A stretch of DNA of 64,000 nucleotides from Teratosphaeria epicoccoides (GCA_021401465.1 JADDMT010000146.1:1-64000), one strand, 5' to 3'; counted from the first letter of the stretch, positions 48,155 through 59,458 are shown. The notes: a model not told the origin generated them from the sequence alone. Numbers and translations: made by a program.

Positions 48155-49449
48155 TCATGCCGCAGGATTAGTAGTTAGTGCTACTAGCCGAAAGTCTCTC
48201 ATTGCATGCACATCTCTCTACTAGCTAGCGTCTAGGCAGCTAGCTAGCTTATCTACCTCGCATATTTACTACCCTTTCTGTAGAGCCTTCGCTACCTGTC
48301 GTTCTAGCGTACGTCTCTCTGTGCGCGACAATTCTCGTTTAACTTGATTAAGAGATATCGTAACTATAGGCTTAATAAGGAGAGTGTATAAGAGCTCGAC
48401 CTAGAAACCCCTCTGCCTAGGAGTAGTACTACCGATCTTGCTATTAAGCTATTCATGCTGCGCTATGTCGACTTTAACCTCTAACGCCGCGGTTAGATAG
48501 CTGACACGGGTTCTTGCTCGCTTGACGAATAAGCCGTAGAGAGCAGTTAACTAATCCGTCAGGTAGTAGGTCAGAAAGTCTGCGTAGAGAGACACCTTAC
48601 TTGCTATACTAGGCTTAGCGAAGAAAGCAAGCATAGATCTCCGCGCCCTCGCTAATTCGTCCTAGCTAGTAATCATAGTGTACTACGTGATTAGACAGTT
48701 AAAGCTAGGACTTAGTAGGGCAAGGTGCTAAACATTCTGAATACGCGATAGTAATAAGGCCTAGTCTCTTATAGTATACTCTTAATAGGCCATAGAAGTA
48801 GCCTCGCTTAGTCGGTACAAGAGTAGCTGCTAGCTAGGAGCAGGCTCCTTCTAATCTAAGATCAGCTAGCCGTTGTTACTAACTAGCTCGCGCAGCTAGC
48901 GGATTAGCCCCGAATAGACCTGTAGCTTAAACATCTCTAGCACGCCCTTTGTAAATACTATCTAAAAGCTGTTAGGGCATCTAGCAGCCTGCTTGATGCT
49001 AGCTGTAGGGGTACGACCGAGCCTCGCCTAGATGAAGCGCTACAAGTCCACGCTTCCCTAGTAGTCCCGTATAGTACTAAAGATTAGTTAGTAATAGTAT
49101 TGCCTCTAAGGCCTAGCTATAACACATACTACTAGCTCTTATCTAGCATCTTAGCACAGAAGTCTAGGAAGTATACACTATCTAGCGTAGCTAGCTTTGC
49201 ACTCGCTAGGAGCCTAATCAGGCTACCGCCGCATGCGACGTCGAGTACCTTGTACCTAGCTTGATGCTCTACCTAAGGGGCGTAGTTAACGAGATCCTCG
49301 TAGGCATCGAAGTCCGGATATGCCTTCTGTAGCGCGACAGCGGCTTCTGATGCCTAGACGGTATCACGGACGTAGTTGGCCGCAAACTCGGCGTGCTTAG
49401 AACCTACACTGATCGCTAGCTCTAGGTCTAGGGTCGGATTCGTTAACAT
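48155..49449 (-). pseudogene. C1 cargo gene c5: class I SAM-dependent methyltransferase-like, one intron
   Basis: Start ATG 49447-49449, stop TGA 48155-48157. Removing the 53-bp intron at 49077-49129 leaves 414 codons in one frame. Exon 1 has motif I (KVLDVACGGSLIRLL) and an acidic post-I strand, DSVYFLDFCAKMLDKS, as in SAM-binding Rossmann folds. Exon 2 has FQIVFTKGVLEMF and LRELVSNNGxLILD, matching motifs IV to VI, where the family has FDxV and LxxGGxLxxD. The remaining 230 residues are helical and of unknown role. In-frame stops are RIP-type only. The substrate is unknown; small molecule, protein or DNA are all possible. It lacks the PCQ motif of cytosine-5 DNA methyltransferases. Confidence 0.62.
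49077..49129 (-). other. Spliceosomal intron in c5
   Basis: On the minus strand it starts GTATGT, has branch site TACTAAC 18 bases before the end, and ends TTTAG. This is the consensus of short fungal introns. Removing it restores the frame between the two methyltransferase halves. Confidence 0.75.
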
Positions 49450-50229
49450 AGTAGGTTTGGATTCTACTAGCGCGTTAGTTTACAGTCTCGTCATACGAGC
49501 ATATAATGCTTACATGCTGTAGTGTTATTAGTATGCTAGTATCTGTATAGATGCTAAAGAAGAAGCCGAGTACTAGATAAGGTAGTTATTTGAATGAAAG
49601 AAGTTTAGAGTACTAAGCTTCTTTTGTATTTTAGCAGCTATAGGTTATGTGCTCTGCATAGTCGCTAACTACACACGTTACATCGTCACATCATTAGCTT
49701 CTGCCTGAAAAATGACTAGAAATAGAAGGCACATGACGCTGCTGCCTGAAAAATAGCTAGAAACAGAAGGCACGCGACGCTATCACAGATTCGGTTAAAT
49801 ATCACACACTGCTACCTAGGCACATGACTAAATGAAGAAGGCACGATATCAGGCGATTCTGCCTTGAAAGGCAGTAAAAAATGATCCTCGTAGTTACGAC
49901 CTACAGACCTTATCTACTACTATACAGAGGCATTAGGAATAGTAGCAACCGCGACATAGTCATACTAACGCTAGCTCGACGGCAGCATGTGCACTTGGCA
50001 GACACAGCTGCATAGGATAGATGTTGCCATGTTTGCTGCTTCTTTGTTAAGAGCGATAACTACCTACATGTAGCACATAGTAGCACGTAGCAGCTAACTA
50101 ATCTAGACGGCAGTTACGAGGGCCTCATGTGCGCTAGCTAGGCGGTAGCACGTGTACTTAGCAGCAAGAGATATCTATATCTACTACTACTCTTCTACTT
50201 TAACTCTTTACTAATTACATCAACTAACT
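49450..50229. other. C1 intergenic region with a tandem repeat
   Basis: Divergent promoters for c5 and c6 are expected here. It holds two 41-bp tandem units (49701-49781) containing CTGCCTGAAAAAT, a degenerate third near 49815-49850, and a perfect hairpin CTGCCTTGAAAGGCAG at 49859-49874. No gene is seen. Confidence 0.5.
49701..49781 (+). repeat. 41-bp tandem repeat, two units
   Basis: Units at 49701-49741 and 49742-49781, each starting CTGCCTGAAAAAT and ending in AAGGCAC...GACGCT. They differ by transitions. Confidence 0.8.
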
Positions 50230-51740
50230 TCGAAGACTTGCCTAATACATACAAGTAGTAGCAACATCAATTAACCCTCTATCTTACTATTCGAGATAAT
50301 AGCTAGCATAGTCGCTTAATGCGCTAATTGTAGCATTGACAGCCCGCTTAAGATGTGCCTATGTCAGGTAGTAGCCTACTACAGCAAGAATTGCTAGATA
50401 ATCGACTAGCACGACAACTATAAGGACAGCTGCGCTAGGCGGCTAACCTAGAATAGGAATAAGTATGCAGTTAACCCTAAGATATGACGACTAGTTACTA
50501 ACTTCATGTTTACTAGACGCGTCAAAATCCTGCCATTTAAGAAGATCTTTGAAGGGGAGGACATAGCGAGTTGCGTAACAAGGGAGTAGGCTAATAGTGT
50601 ACTGCCCCTAATTACAAACAAGGTGTTCGGAGTGCTACTTACTAGACCGCTAGGTACACATAAGCTTTTCTTCGGCAGGCTAATCGTCGTCGGTTACAAT
50701 AGGACCCCTAACGCCCCTTAGATGAGTTTTAGGGGGGTCCGTGTGTTTAGGAGCAAAAGGAATAGGAAGGTCGTCTTCATTGTGATGAAGACAGAAGACG
50801 CTAATTAGTCAGGCTAAAAGAAGGTCAATGTTAAGTACAAGACAGAAGACTAGTATACCTAGGCATTCTACTAAGGCCTGTAGAATACATACGACATAGA
50901 GCCATCGTACGACGAGTTCTCTCTATAGTTTAGACAGCGTCTACGGGGCGAGTTCGGCGACGTCGTCGCAAGAGCCTGTAACAACTTAGCTACTTTAAAT
51001 GGCATAATGAACAAGCCGTTTATCGTCTAGTACTACGTGCAGAGGAACGAGATACGCTAACAAGTACATATATGCATCTCGACACATGTTTCTGAGGCTA
51101 TAGTAGGCTAGCAAGCAGGCGGGCGTAAAGACATAGTAGTGTTCTAAACAGGGGTCCAGCCATATTTCCTGAAGTCTGGCGAGCTAGCGGAGATAGTATT
51201 ACTTATAGTTTACTTGTTTCTTAGCTCCTATAAGACTAGCATGCTAGTAAGAGCTATAGTCCCTACTGATTTAATACGGCAATAGTAGGTAGATATGATT
51301 CGACAGTAGCATATTTTAGTCGTAGTAGCTGCTTAGCTACTACTAACATAGCAGGCAGGTATGTATGTATTTACCGGAATTCAGATGACATTAATGCAGA
51401 CCTCTGCAGTTTCGTGTACTCTAAGCAGTTTGTACTCTACATGACTATTATAGCTGCTTAGCTGCCTCGACTTCGGTTTCTAGTAGTCAAGAAGTATAAG
51501 GGAATGTTAGAGAGCGTAGAGGTCGAAGACAAGATCGTCGAATAGGTTGCGGACTAGATGCGCCTCTAAGCGTATGAGGAAAGGCATAGGAGGATGTAGA
51601 CGACTTACAAGCTATAGCCGTCGACTATAGAAGGCTTCGGAGACTGCCTATAGCGCAGAGACGGCGGCGTAGTAGCTAGTACGGTAAATGAGCTATGTAA
51701 GGGGGCAGTCTAAAGACAAGTTTCATTCTAACTACTACAT
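50230..51740 (+). pseudogene. C1 cargo gene c6, unrecognised, also present in C2
   Basis: A plus-strand gene traceable from about 50335 (DSPLKMCLCQVVAYYSKNC) through PFKKIFEGEDIAS, RGVRVFRSKRNRKVVFIV, FRQRLRGEFGDVVARACNN and TGVQPYFLKSGELAEIVLL. After a frame change near 51190-51340, probably an intron, it continues with FVYSKQFVLYMTIIAA and a charged C-terminus to about 51710. Stops are RIP-type. A second copy lies in C2 (26261-27824, opposite strand), so it is a standard family C gene. I do not recognise the fold. Its place next to the right inverted repeat suggests a role tied to the element. Confidence 0.5.
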
Positions 51741-52053
51741 ATCGCTAACACTCGGTAGTGATGCCTGTCGCCGGATTACACGGCTAGGAGTAGGGCTAAG
51801 TAGACGTACACGTCAGAGGAGCGTATAAGTGTAGGTAAGTAGCGATCGAGTAGAAAGCCGTTAAATAAGCATGCCTACAAGTAGGCATAAGTAGGAAGGC
51901 TAACGAGCCCGTGAATCGAGTGGCTAGGAGTAGGGCCGAGTAGGCCGAGCTAGTAAGATACTACTAGTATACTACTAGCACCTACTTAGCTAACTTAGCT
52001 CTACTCGGTCTACTCTTTGTACTTCGTACTACTTAGGGGTTAGGTTTTCAAGA
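51741..52053. repeat. C1 right subterminal region and terminal inverted repeat
   Basis: Contains CTACTAGTATACTACTAGCA (51961-51980), repeated GAGTAGG and CTACTCG motifs, and the terminal repeat 52029-52053. It matches the first 330 bp of C2. Confidence 0.65.
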
Positions 52054-54966
52054 TGTCCTTCGAGTTAGAGTAGACTAGTATATCGTCTAATTATACTACG
52101 TAGCAGGTGTCAACGAGGCCGGCTAGGGCCTAGTGAATATATGCTTAGAACTTTACTAGTACGTTAGTTAAGCTAAATAGCATCACTATATACTTAAAGT
52201 GTCTATACTACATTTAGAATGTAGTCTTCTACTCGTCGCCCTTTCGGATCGGTATCTAGTAGTAGGCGTCCTTCAAGTCAATAGACAAGAAGATGGCGGC
52301 GCGACTAAGGCGGTCAAGCGTCTCGCTAATAAGTAGTAGGAGGCAGCGGTTCTTCTAGGTTACTACGTTAAGGCCCCTATAGTTAACGTATAGGCGGAGT
52401 ATGTTATCCTTCTTTAGGACAAACATAACTAGCGCTCTAGCCTTGCTGTCGCTTCGTTAGATCTACGCGTTCCTTTGCGCCTTGTAGAGGTAGTCTCGAA
52501 GTGTTTCGAGCTACAATTCCGACATAGGGTATAGAGGTCAATATAGAGGATTATGACCCTCCTTAAGGTTAATCGCATGTTCCGCGTCTAGGGCCTAGGC
52601 ATAGGCCGCAGCCTCTACGTCGAAAATATCGGCGTATTCCTCTAACTTAGGCAGAAGGTTAACGTCTTCCTTGACGTTCTGTATATAGACCGCATACACA
52701 TATTAGACCTTCTTCATGTCCCTGTAGAAGCTGTAGGCGTCATGCATCTATATCGCAGGAACTTTGCCTATAGAGCCGTAGAACTAGTTATTAGTAGCTC
52801 CATTAACAACGACTCCCTACTTATGGCGCTAAGGGCGGCTAAGTAGGAGCTCCTTATTAGGAACATCTTCGGCGTAGAAGACTTCGTTAGTCTCGCGCAC
52901 TTCTCCTAAGGAGTCCGCGAGTTAGAGGCGCACGTTATACGCGCCTCGAGCCGCTACGCCTTCGCCCTAATGTCATAAGGGTAGGTACCGATAGCAGGAA
53001 GGGGATCAGGTGTTAGACTCGCAGAGCTATGAAGAATATCGACAATAGCAGTTAACCTTGTAACTAACTCTCCTCTAAGCAAGAGAGGATTAAATTGAGA
53101 TTAAGCACGAAGCTCCTAACTGCCTGTCCTAAAGCTATCCCTATATACTAGAGAGACAGAGTAGCTCTGTTAGATCTGTCGACAGATCTGTGTCTACAGA
53201 TCTGTTAACTAACCCTACAGATCTAAGGGTCTGTCATCTCGTGACAGATCCCTTCTTCCTTGTAGGCCTATAGATCTGTAGACTAACCCTACAGATCCGG
53301 GGATCTGTCCTCACGTGACAGATCCTTTCTCCCATGACTGTGCCTATAACTCATAGTACTCCTATGACTATACTATAACTTATAGCACTTAGGACCCTCA
53401 TAATCCTGTATCCTATAGTACTCCGGACAGTACTCCTGACACTTATGACACCTAAAAGGACTTCATAGTAGGCAGCAGGGCTCCTAGAATCGGCTTCAAA
53501 CTAAGCCGTACAATTACTCGCTAGGGTATCACGTTAACCTCCGCAAGGTCATCTAACATATAGTCTACTAGCTCAAGCGAGCCATTAACTCGGACCGTAC
53601 TAGATAGGCGCCAGGCAGGCTACAAGTCTACACTATTAGTAACAGACAGCTTAGATACCCGTAGTAGCTATTCGGTTGTCTTAGGCTTGTCCTTCTTTCG
53701 CCTCCCCTCTAGGGAGGTTTCAGACACCTTGCTTACCTTCTTCCTATTACTTCGTTTAGGACAGCGAGCTGCCTAGTAGTCCCTCGCTCTACAGATGTAG
53801 TAGCTACTTAGAGGCTTCTTGCTACTGTCTTTTAGCTCGGAGGGCTTGCTCCTCCTAAATGAACTACCGCGTTAGACGTGACCCCTAGGGCGCTTGTAAT
53901 AGCGGCCCTTTAGTAGGTCCTTATAGCTTAGACGCTTATTGTCCTTGCCGCCCGATTTTCCATTTCGCTTTAAGGTAATCTCTATACGTGTTACAAGGGA
54001 CACGAGGTCTTGCCAAGTTGTCAGAAGTTCATGAAAAGTCATGATTATGTTCTGAAGATTGTCATCAAGTTTAACAAGTAAGTGCCGCATACGTTACGTC
54101 TTAGTATAGGGTAGCATCTGTCTCTCGAGCATAGCGAGGTAGGTAGCGAAGCTAGAGGTTATTTATCCCTTCCCCTACTTAGCCTTCTCGTACTCGACAG
54201 ACATAGTAAGGGCGTAGTTCCCTGGATCCTTGACCTAGTCGACATAGAACTAGCGAAAGTCCGCCTACATATATGTTCTGTTATAGACCCGCATAAGGTT
54301 ATACCGCTCATGCTAATTGTTACGAGGTTCCTTGTCCTCTTTAAGCTACATTACACTAAAGGCAACTCGTTCGCCCTCTGTAGAACATCTACGTAGGTTA
54401 AGCACGAAAACTGCCTTACATGCCTGCAAGAAAGCTCGAGCCTCCTTCAAGGTGTCTCCCTTAAACGGCTTTAGGTTACGTGCGTTACAACTACCTCCTA
54501 GTTAGCCTACTATGGCCCCGAATTCAGGCACTAGATTCGCGGGCATACGCGGAGAGTCTACACCTGCTAGTAAGTTATCTTCGCGGGTCCCTAGTATGAA
54601 ATCTCGCTAGATTTGTTCGTCCGCTAGTTTATTAGTACTACTTATAGTGACGTCTTCGTTATCCTCGCTGTTGTCGCTACTAGAAGCGGTGTAGCTCTAG
54701 CTCTAGTTCGTAAGGTAGTTTGCAACCTAATCGACAATCATGGCTACAAGGGCTAGGTCGATAGTCAGGGTTAGCTGCAGTCCCTATGCAGGGGGTCTAT
54801 TACCTTGTCTGCTACGTAATTAGCCTCTAGCAGAACTGTCGCTTAATGTAGCGTCGCTTGTAGTAGGTACTTCTGCGGGCTAGTTACTTAGGCTAGCTTT
54901 GCTATCGCGGGCGCTTAGGATAGGGCTCGCTACGCGTCAGTTGTAAGTTCGTAGTGCTCTAGACAT
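52054..54966 (-). pseudogene. Family B gag and pol start (B3), interrupted by a solo LTR
   Basis: Start ATG at 54964-54966, 50 bp from the LTR as in B1 and B2. Gag is complete and keeps the 122 bp missing from B1. The zinc knuckle lies near 53770-53820. Pol resumes at 52970 beyond the solo LTR and stops just past the YLDD position, where the Tyr codon has become TAA. Gag has a 72-codon open stretch at 53872-54090. Otherwise it has the usual RIP stops. Confidence 0.87.
52971..53450 (-). repeat. Solo family A LTR with TSD CCTAA (480 bp)
   Basis: TGTCATAAGG to CTTATGACA, flanked by CCTAA at 52966-52970 and 53451-53455. No internal sequence, so it formed by recombination between the two LTRs of an inserted element. 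Contains a perfect 18-bp palindrome AGATCTGTCGACAGATCT (53172-53189) and a hairpin at 53301-53325. Confidence 0.94.
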
Positions 54967-55015
54967 ATCGTAGTATTCTCTGCTAGACTGTAAAGCAGGG
55001 GGGAGAAAGCAGAAC

Positions 55016-55376
55016 TAATATAGATATATATGCTATATAATATGAAAAATATCTTGTAGTGTAACAGAGTAATCCGACCTTTTAGTAGGTACAAGACAGC
55101 GCTGCTTTCTGCTTATTGCAGAGGTAGTGTTAAGGGTGCTTATAACCCCTGACGCCCCTTAATTAGAGAAAGCATGTCTAAGCCTAACCCCGCAGGGGTA
55201 CTATAGGGTTAGCGGCGTGAGGGCGTCCTACGTCGACTACTAATCCTACTTAGACAACATATGAGCTAACGTATGTACGAAGGACCCCCTTGCTATATGT
55301 AGCAGGGTTACTACATGCTAAGGGTAGGCATCAGAACCTATGCGGTTCTAATGGCCCCCTAGTATTAACCGTATAA
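55016..55376 (-). repeat. B3 5' LTR
   Basis: Inverted family B LTR, about 361 bp. Its outer end reads CCGTAT then AAGGATCTG instead of CCGTATCA, so it is fused to the neighbouring A LTR piece. Confidence 0.87.
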
Positions 55377-55562
55377 GGATCTGTCCTCACGTGACAGATC
55401 CTTTCTCCTATGACTATGCTATGACTTAGGCCCTAGTGCTCTGACTTAGCCTATAGTGCTTGTAACTCATGACATCTATGACACTATCCCCCTCTTAGCC
55501 TAGCTCGTCCCTAAGCTACCTTATTAGTACGGGGTTTCTCTTGTTATTTCCTTTGTGTAGTA

Positions 55563-56300
55563 ATGTCTTCTCTTTCTACATTACTACCTTGTGTCATCCT
55601 AGACACTAACGCCCCTTTAATGTAGAAACGTAAACGCCGCGCGAATTAAATCTATCGTTAGGGCCAGGACAGCATAAATTCCTATACTTAGTGTCAAGAG
55701 TTAAAGCTCGTTTGTCGAGTACACATTTCCTTAGGGAAATGTTTATAGTGTTATTTTAGTAACTGTCGAAGTTACGACGCGAAGGTAACAGAGGTCAAAT
55801 AGAAGAAGTTAGGTAACTAGCGGAAAAGACTAATTGCTAATCTTGATTATGCGAAGGCAGTCCTAGCCGAGGCTTCGTAGAAGATAATAGAGGTGCATGT
55901 AAAGGAGATGCGTCTTCAGAAACAGTTAGACGCAGTCGACTATAAGGTCGAGGATAGTCGCGCTCTTAAGGAGCGTGAGATCAGGGAGGATAAGGCTAAA
56001 GAGTAGGCTCTTTTACAGGCTAGGTTTCTTCTTGACCTAGATCCTTCGGCGGGTCTCGCTCTTAGTCCTACGACATAGAGCGTAATAGAAGGTTTCGCTA
56101 ATACCTCGTATTCGGGTTTCCTGGATGGCGTGATAGCCGAGCCGATTGACAGCGTCCTGCAGGAGTCTAGTCATAGCTTATAATCTTCTCCCTAGGTTCG
56201 TTCTTCTCTTGAAACTTCATATCTTTTGCTAACAGTTTCGCAGATGTTCTAGGGGTTCCTAGGTACTCTCGGTACTCCTATATCCTTTTCATTTTACTAA
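55563..56300 (+). pseudogene. Family A opposite-strand gene (738 bp) (A4a)
   Basis: Same length and frame as 29431-30168, with the ATG kept at 55563-55565 and stop TAA at 56298-56300. The basic cluster, the cysteine spacing and the charged helical middle are conserved. Some Trp codons that are TAG in A5 are also TAG here, while others differ, so RIP hit the copies partly independently. Confidence 0.73.
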
Positions 56301-57261
56301 GTACTCTTACTGTCTGTCCTGCTAGCGAGTGTCGACAATCTTCTTGACAGTGTACTCGGGTTCTTCTACTTCGGGGTCAAGTAGTAAGGGTTCCGTTTGT
56401 AGTGCGGCGTCTAGCGCTGCTTGTTCTAGCAGAGAGACATAGAACACAGGGTGTATTCTTATCTGCTTAGGTAGCTATAACTTAAAATTAACTAGTCCTT
56501 TCTTGGCCTTAATCCTAAATGGTCCTAGTTTTACAGCGTCTAGTTTTTTACTCGGCTTGTCTAATTTGATGTAATAGCGGAGGAGATATACCTTGTCCCC
56601 CTCCTTTAGAATTAGTCCCTTAATTCTCTTACGATTCGCGTACTATGCCATGTTCTGCTAATAGAACTACAGGTCGAGTCGTGCTTCTGTTTGCAGTTAG
56701 CGTAGATATTCTACTCGTCCGAGTGCTACTAGGTTTAGATTACTAGCTAAGACGTCCGGGATGTCTTCTATAGCTAATCTATATGCTATCTGAAAAGGCG
56801 AGAGTCCTGTCGACTCTGCTAGCGTATTATTATACGCGAGCTATGCTATTAGCAACAACTCTACCTAGTTGTTCTAGTCTCTATTCACATAGGATCGAAG
56901 GTACTATTCTAGCGTCTGATTTAGACGTTCTGTCTGTCTATCTGTCTAGGGGTAGAAGGAAGTACTTAGTCGATGTTTGACCTAGAATTGTCTCATTAGG
57001 GCTCTCTAGAAGTTAGAGGTAAACATGGATCCTCGATCCGTTACTAGGTCCTGTAGCATGCTATGTAGTGCTACTACCCATTTAATGAAGACATGTGCGA
57101 TATCTTCTGTATTAAAGTCTTCGCGGTAAGGGATAAACTTCCTAAACTTAGTGAATTAGTCGACTACTACCATGATCCCATCGAAGAACTCATTAGTAGC
57201 AGGTTCTCTTGACTAAGGTAGTTTAACGATAAAGTCCATGGCGAGTGATTCCTACGGGCGT
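56178..57261 (-). pseudogene. Family A integrase end and chromodomain (A4a)
   Basis: Minus-strand pol C-terminus matching A1 and A2, from the integrase core to stop TAA at 56178-56180. The upstream part was displaced by the LTR at 57262. RIP stops throughout. Confidence 0.83.
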
Positions 57262-57381
57262 TGTCATAAGGGTGCCGATAGCAGGAAGGGGATTAGGTGT
57301 TAGACTCGCAGAGCTGTAAAGAATATCGATAATAGCAGTTAACCTTGTAACTAACTCTCCTCTAAGCAAGAGAGGATTAAA
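57262..57381 (-). repeat. Family A LTR fragment (about 120 bp)
   Basis: Starts TGTCATAAGGGTG like other A LTRs and breaks off at GGATTAAATTAA, where telomere-like repeats begin. Confidence 0.85.
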
Positions 57382-57397
57382 TTAAGGGTTAGGGTTA
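57382..57397 (+). repeat. Interstitial telomere repeat, TTAAGGGTTAGGGTTA
   Basis: Just over two TTAGGG units at the exact join between a broken A LTR and an integrase segment that repeats 56773 onward. Orientation is opposite to the left telomere strand shown at base 1. Confidence 0.85.
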
Positions 57398-59458
57398 TCT
57401 ATATGCCATCTGAAAAGGCGAGAGTCCTGTCGACTCTGCTAGCGTACTATTATACGCGAGCTATGCTATTAGCAACAACTCTACCTAGTTGTTCTAGTCC
57501 CTATTAACATAGGATCGAAGGTACTATTCTAACGTCTGATTTAGGCGTTCTGTCTGTCTATCCGTCTAAGGGTAGAAGGAAGTACTTAGTCGATGTTTAA
57601 CCTAGAATTGTCTCATTAGGGCTCTCTAGAAGTTAGAGGTAAACACGGATCCTTGATCTGTTACTAGGTCCTATAGCATGCTACGTAGTGCTACTACCTA
57701 TTTGATGAAGACATGTGTAATATCTTTAGTCTAGAAGTCTTCGCGGTAAGGGATAAACTTCCTAAACTTAGTGAATTAGTTAACTACTACTATGATTTTG
57801 TCGAAGAACTCATTCGTAGCGGGTTCTCTTGACTAAGGTAGTTTGACGATAAAATCCATAGCGAGCGACTCCTATGGCTGTTAAGGTACCTTAAGTAGTC
57901 GTAGTAGCCTATACAGTTTGTAATAGTTATGCTTACTTTATCGGCAAGTTACACATTAACAGACGTAGTCCTTGATTGCCTTACTCATCCTACGGAAGTA
58001 ATATTCTTGTCAGAGAATTTGCTTCATTTTAGACACTCCTGGGTGTCCTGCCTAAGGTACGTCATGTTAGAGTCGTAGTAGCTCTAATCGTAAAGACGTT
58101 AGCATGTATACTAATCCTTGAAACAGAAGGATTCTGTCTTCGTCTTCCTAATCCTCCTGTCTATTAATGTCGTTGCGGACAGCGAGTGCAGTTAGGTCGT
58201 AGACTAGCGCGTTCTTCAGGTCGTCCTAAAACTTACTAGTCTATGTGACAGTCATGGCCGCGAGTCAGTTAACTCCTAGCGTGCTATCGCCATTTTCCTA
58301 GAGAACAGCATGTTTCTCCTGCTTTACGCCCTTCATGTAGTCTGTCTAGTAGCTAAGTGCATCGGCGCGTGCGTTATTAGTCCCCTTGCGATAGACAATC
58401 TTGCAGTTAAAACTAGAGAGCTCCTTACTCTACTGAACCTGTCGTCAGTTTAATTCTTTCATCGTTATAAAGTATCGCAAGTTCTCATGGTCTGTGTAGA
58501 CTGTAACCTAGTGCTTAGAACCTTCTAAGTAGACTCGCTAGGCCTTATAGGCATCTACTATGGCTAGAAGTTCTTTGTCGTAGACGTCGTAACAGAGTTT
58601 AGGTCTAGACAATTTCCTCAAGTAGTAGGCGACTAGCTGTAGTCGTCTACTCGGTCCTAGTTGACTTAAGCATGCCCTAAGTGCTATGTCAGAGGCATCT
58701 GTTTCGACTGTAATAGGCTTATCTAGGTCGAATACAAGTAAGATTAGCTAATCTGTAAATCGTTGCTTAAGTTCCTTAAAGGCATTCCGTTAGGCGTTGT
58801 CCTACACGAATAGTGTATCCTTTGTAGTAAGAGTCGTAAGTAGTGCCGTAATTTTCGAATAGTTTGCTACAAATCTTCGGTAAAAGTTAGCGAACCTAAG
58901 GAAGGACTATACTTCCTTAACATTAGTTAGCGTAGGCTACTCTTTTACGACTTAGACTTTCTTAGTGTCTATCTTGATTCTATTCCATGCTACTACGTAG
59001 CCAAGGAATTGTACTTCCTGCTTATGAAACTCGCTCTTCTAAGGCTTGACCTTTAACTAGTAATCCTAGAGTTTCTAAAGTACCTTGCGTACGTAAGTCC
59101 TATGCTCTTTAATCGTCCGGGAGTAGACGAGGATGTCGTCTAGGTATATAACTACAAAGACGTCAAGGTACTCTTGTAGCATGTTATTAATAAATGCCTG
59201 CTATGTAGCTAGGGCATTTGTTAATCCAAATAGCATGACTATGTACTCGTAGTGTCTAAACCTAGTTCGGAACGTAGTCTTCTATTCTTCGCCTTCCTTA
59301 ATTCGAATTCGTTTATACACTCTAGGTATGTCGAACTTCGAGAACTACATTGCTCCTTGTAGGCGGCCCTACAACTCCGAGAGTAAAGGAAGCGGATAAC
59401 TATTCTTTATTATGATGTCGTTTAATCTACGATAATCTACGTAGAGTCGCTAGTTATC
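57398..59458 (-). pseudogene. Family A pol fragment A4b: reverse transcriptase, RNase H, integrase
   Basis: A second minus-strand A segment whose left part repeats 56770-57250 of A4a. YLDD at 59135-59146 reads intact. The frame continues past the site where B1 entered A1, here uninterrupted (about 59325), which confirms the B1 empty site. It ends at the B4 LTR. Confidence 0.85.

Larger units (their letters stand above)
38333..52053 (+). mobile_element. Plavaka/CACTA-type DNA transposon C1 with cargo genes (about 13.7 kb)
   Basis: Both ends carry the inverted sequence TCTYRAAAACC then CCCTAAGTAG (38333-38357 and 52029-52053). Near the ends and internally are copies of a palindrome, CTAGTATACTAG and variants, resembling the subterminal binding sites of CACTA-type elements. 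Inside, in order, are a minus-strand gene with a P-loop, a minus-strand hypothetical, a plus-strand helicase-like segment, the plus-strand transposase, a minus-strand methyltransferase-like gene and a plus-strand unrecognised gene. The left flank is family A and the right flank is family B, so no target duplication can be read. One side has been rearranged. Confidence 0.72.
52054..55376 (-). mobile_element. Family B chromovirus fragment, copy B3, with a solo A LTR inside
   Basis: Minus-strand copy with a 5' LTR at 55016-55376, then gag-pol to the middle of reverse transcriptase, where it meets the end of C1. A solo family A LTR interrupts gag-pol at 52971-53450. The 3' half is missing. The LTR's outer end fuses into an A LTR fragment at about 55375 with the terminal CA lost. 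Confidence 0.87.
55377..57261 (-). mobile_element. Family A fragment A4a: LTR end, opposite-strand gene, integrase
   Basis: Minus-strand A copy beginning with the inner end of an LTR (55377-55483), followed by the complete opposite-strand gene and integrase to 57261, where another A LTR begins. No target duplication is identifiable, because the LTR is truncated at its outer edge. Confidence 0.82.

Noticed and set aside
38333..52053. Starship-type giant element with a tyrosine recombinase captain
   Set aside because: No DUF3435-like recombinase is recognised. The ends are inverted repeats and the transposase is Plavaka-type.
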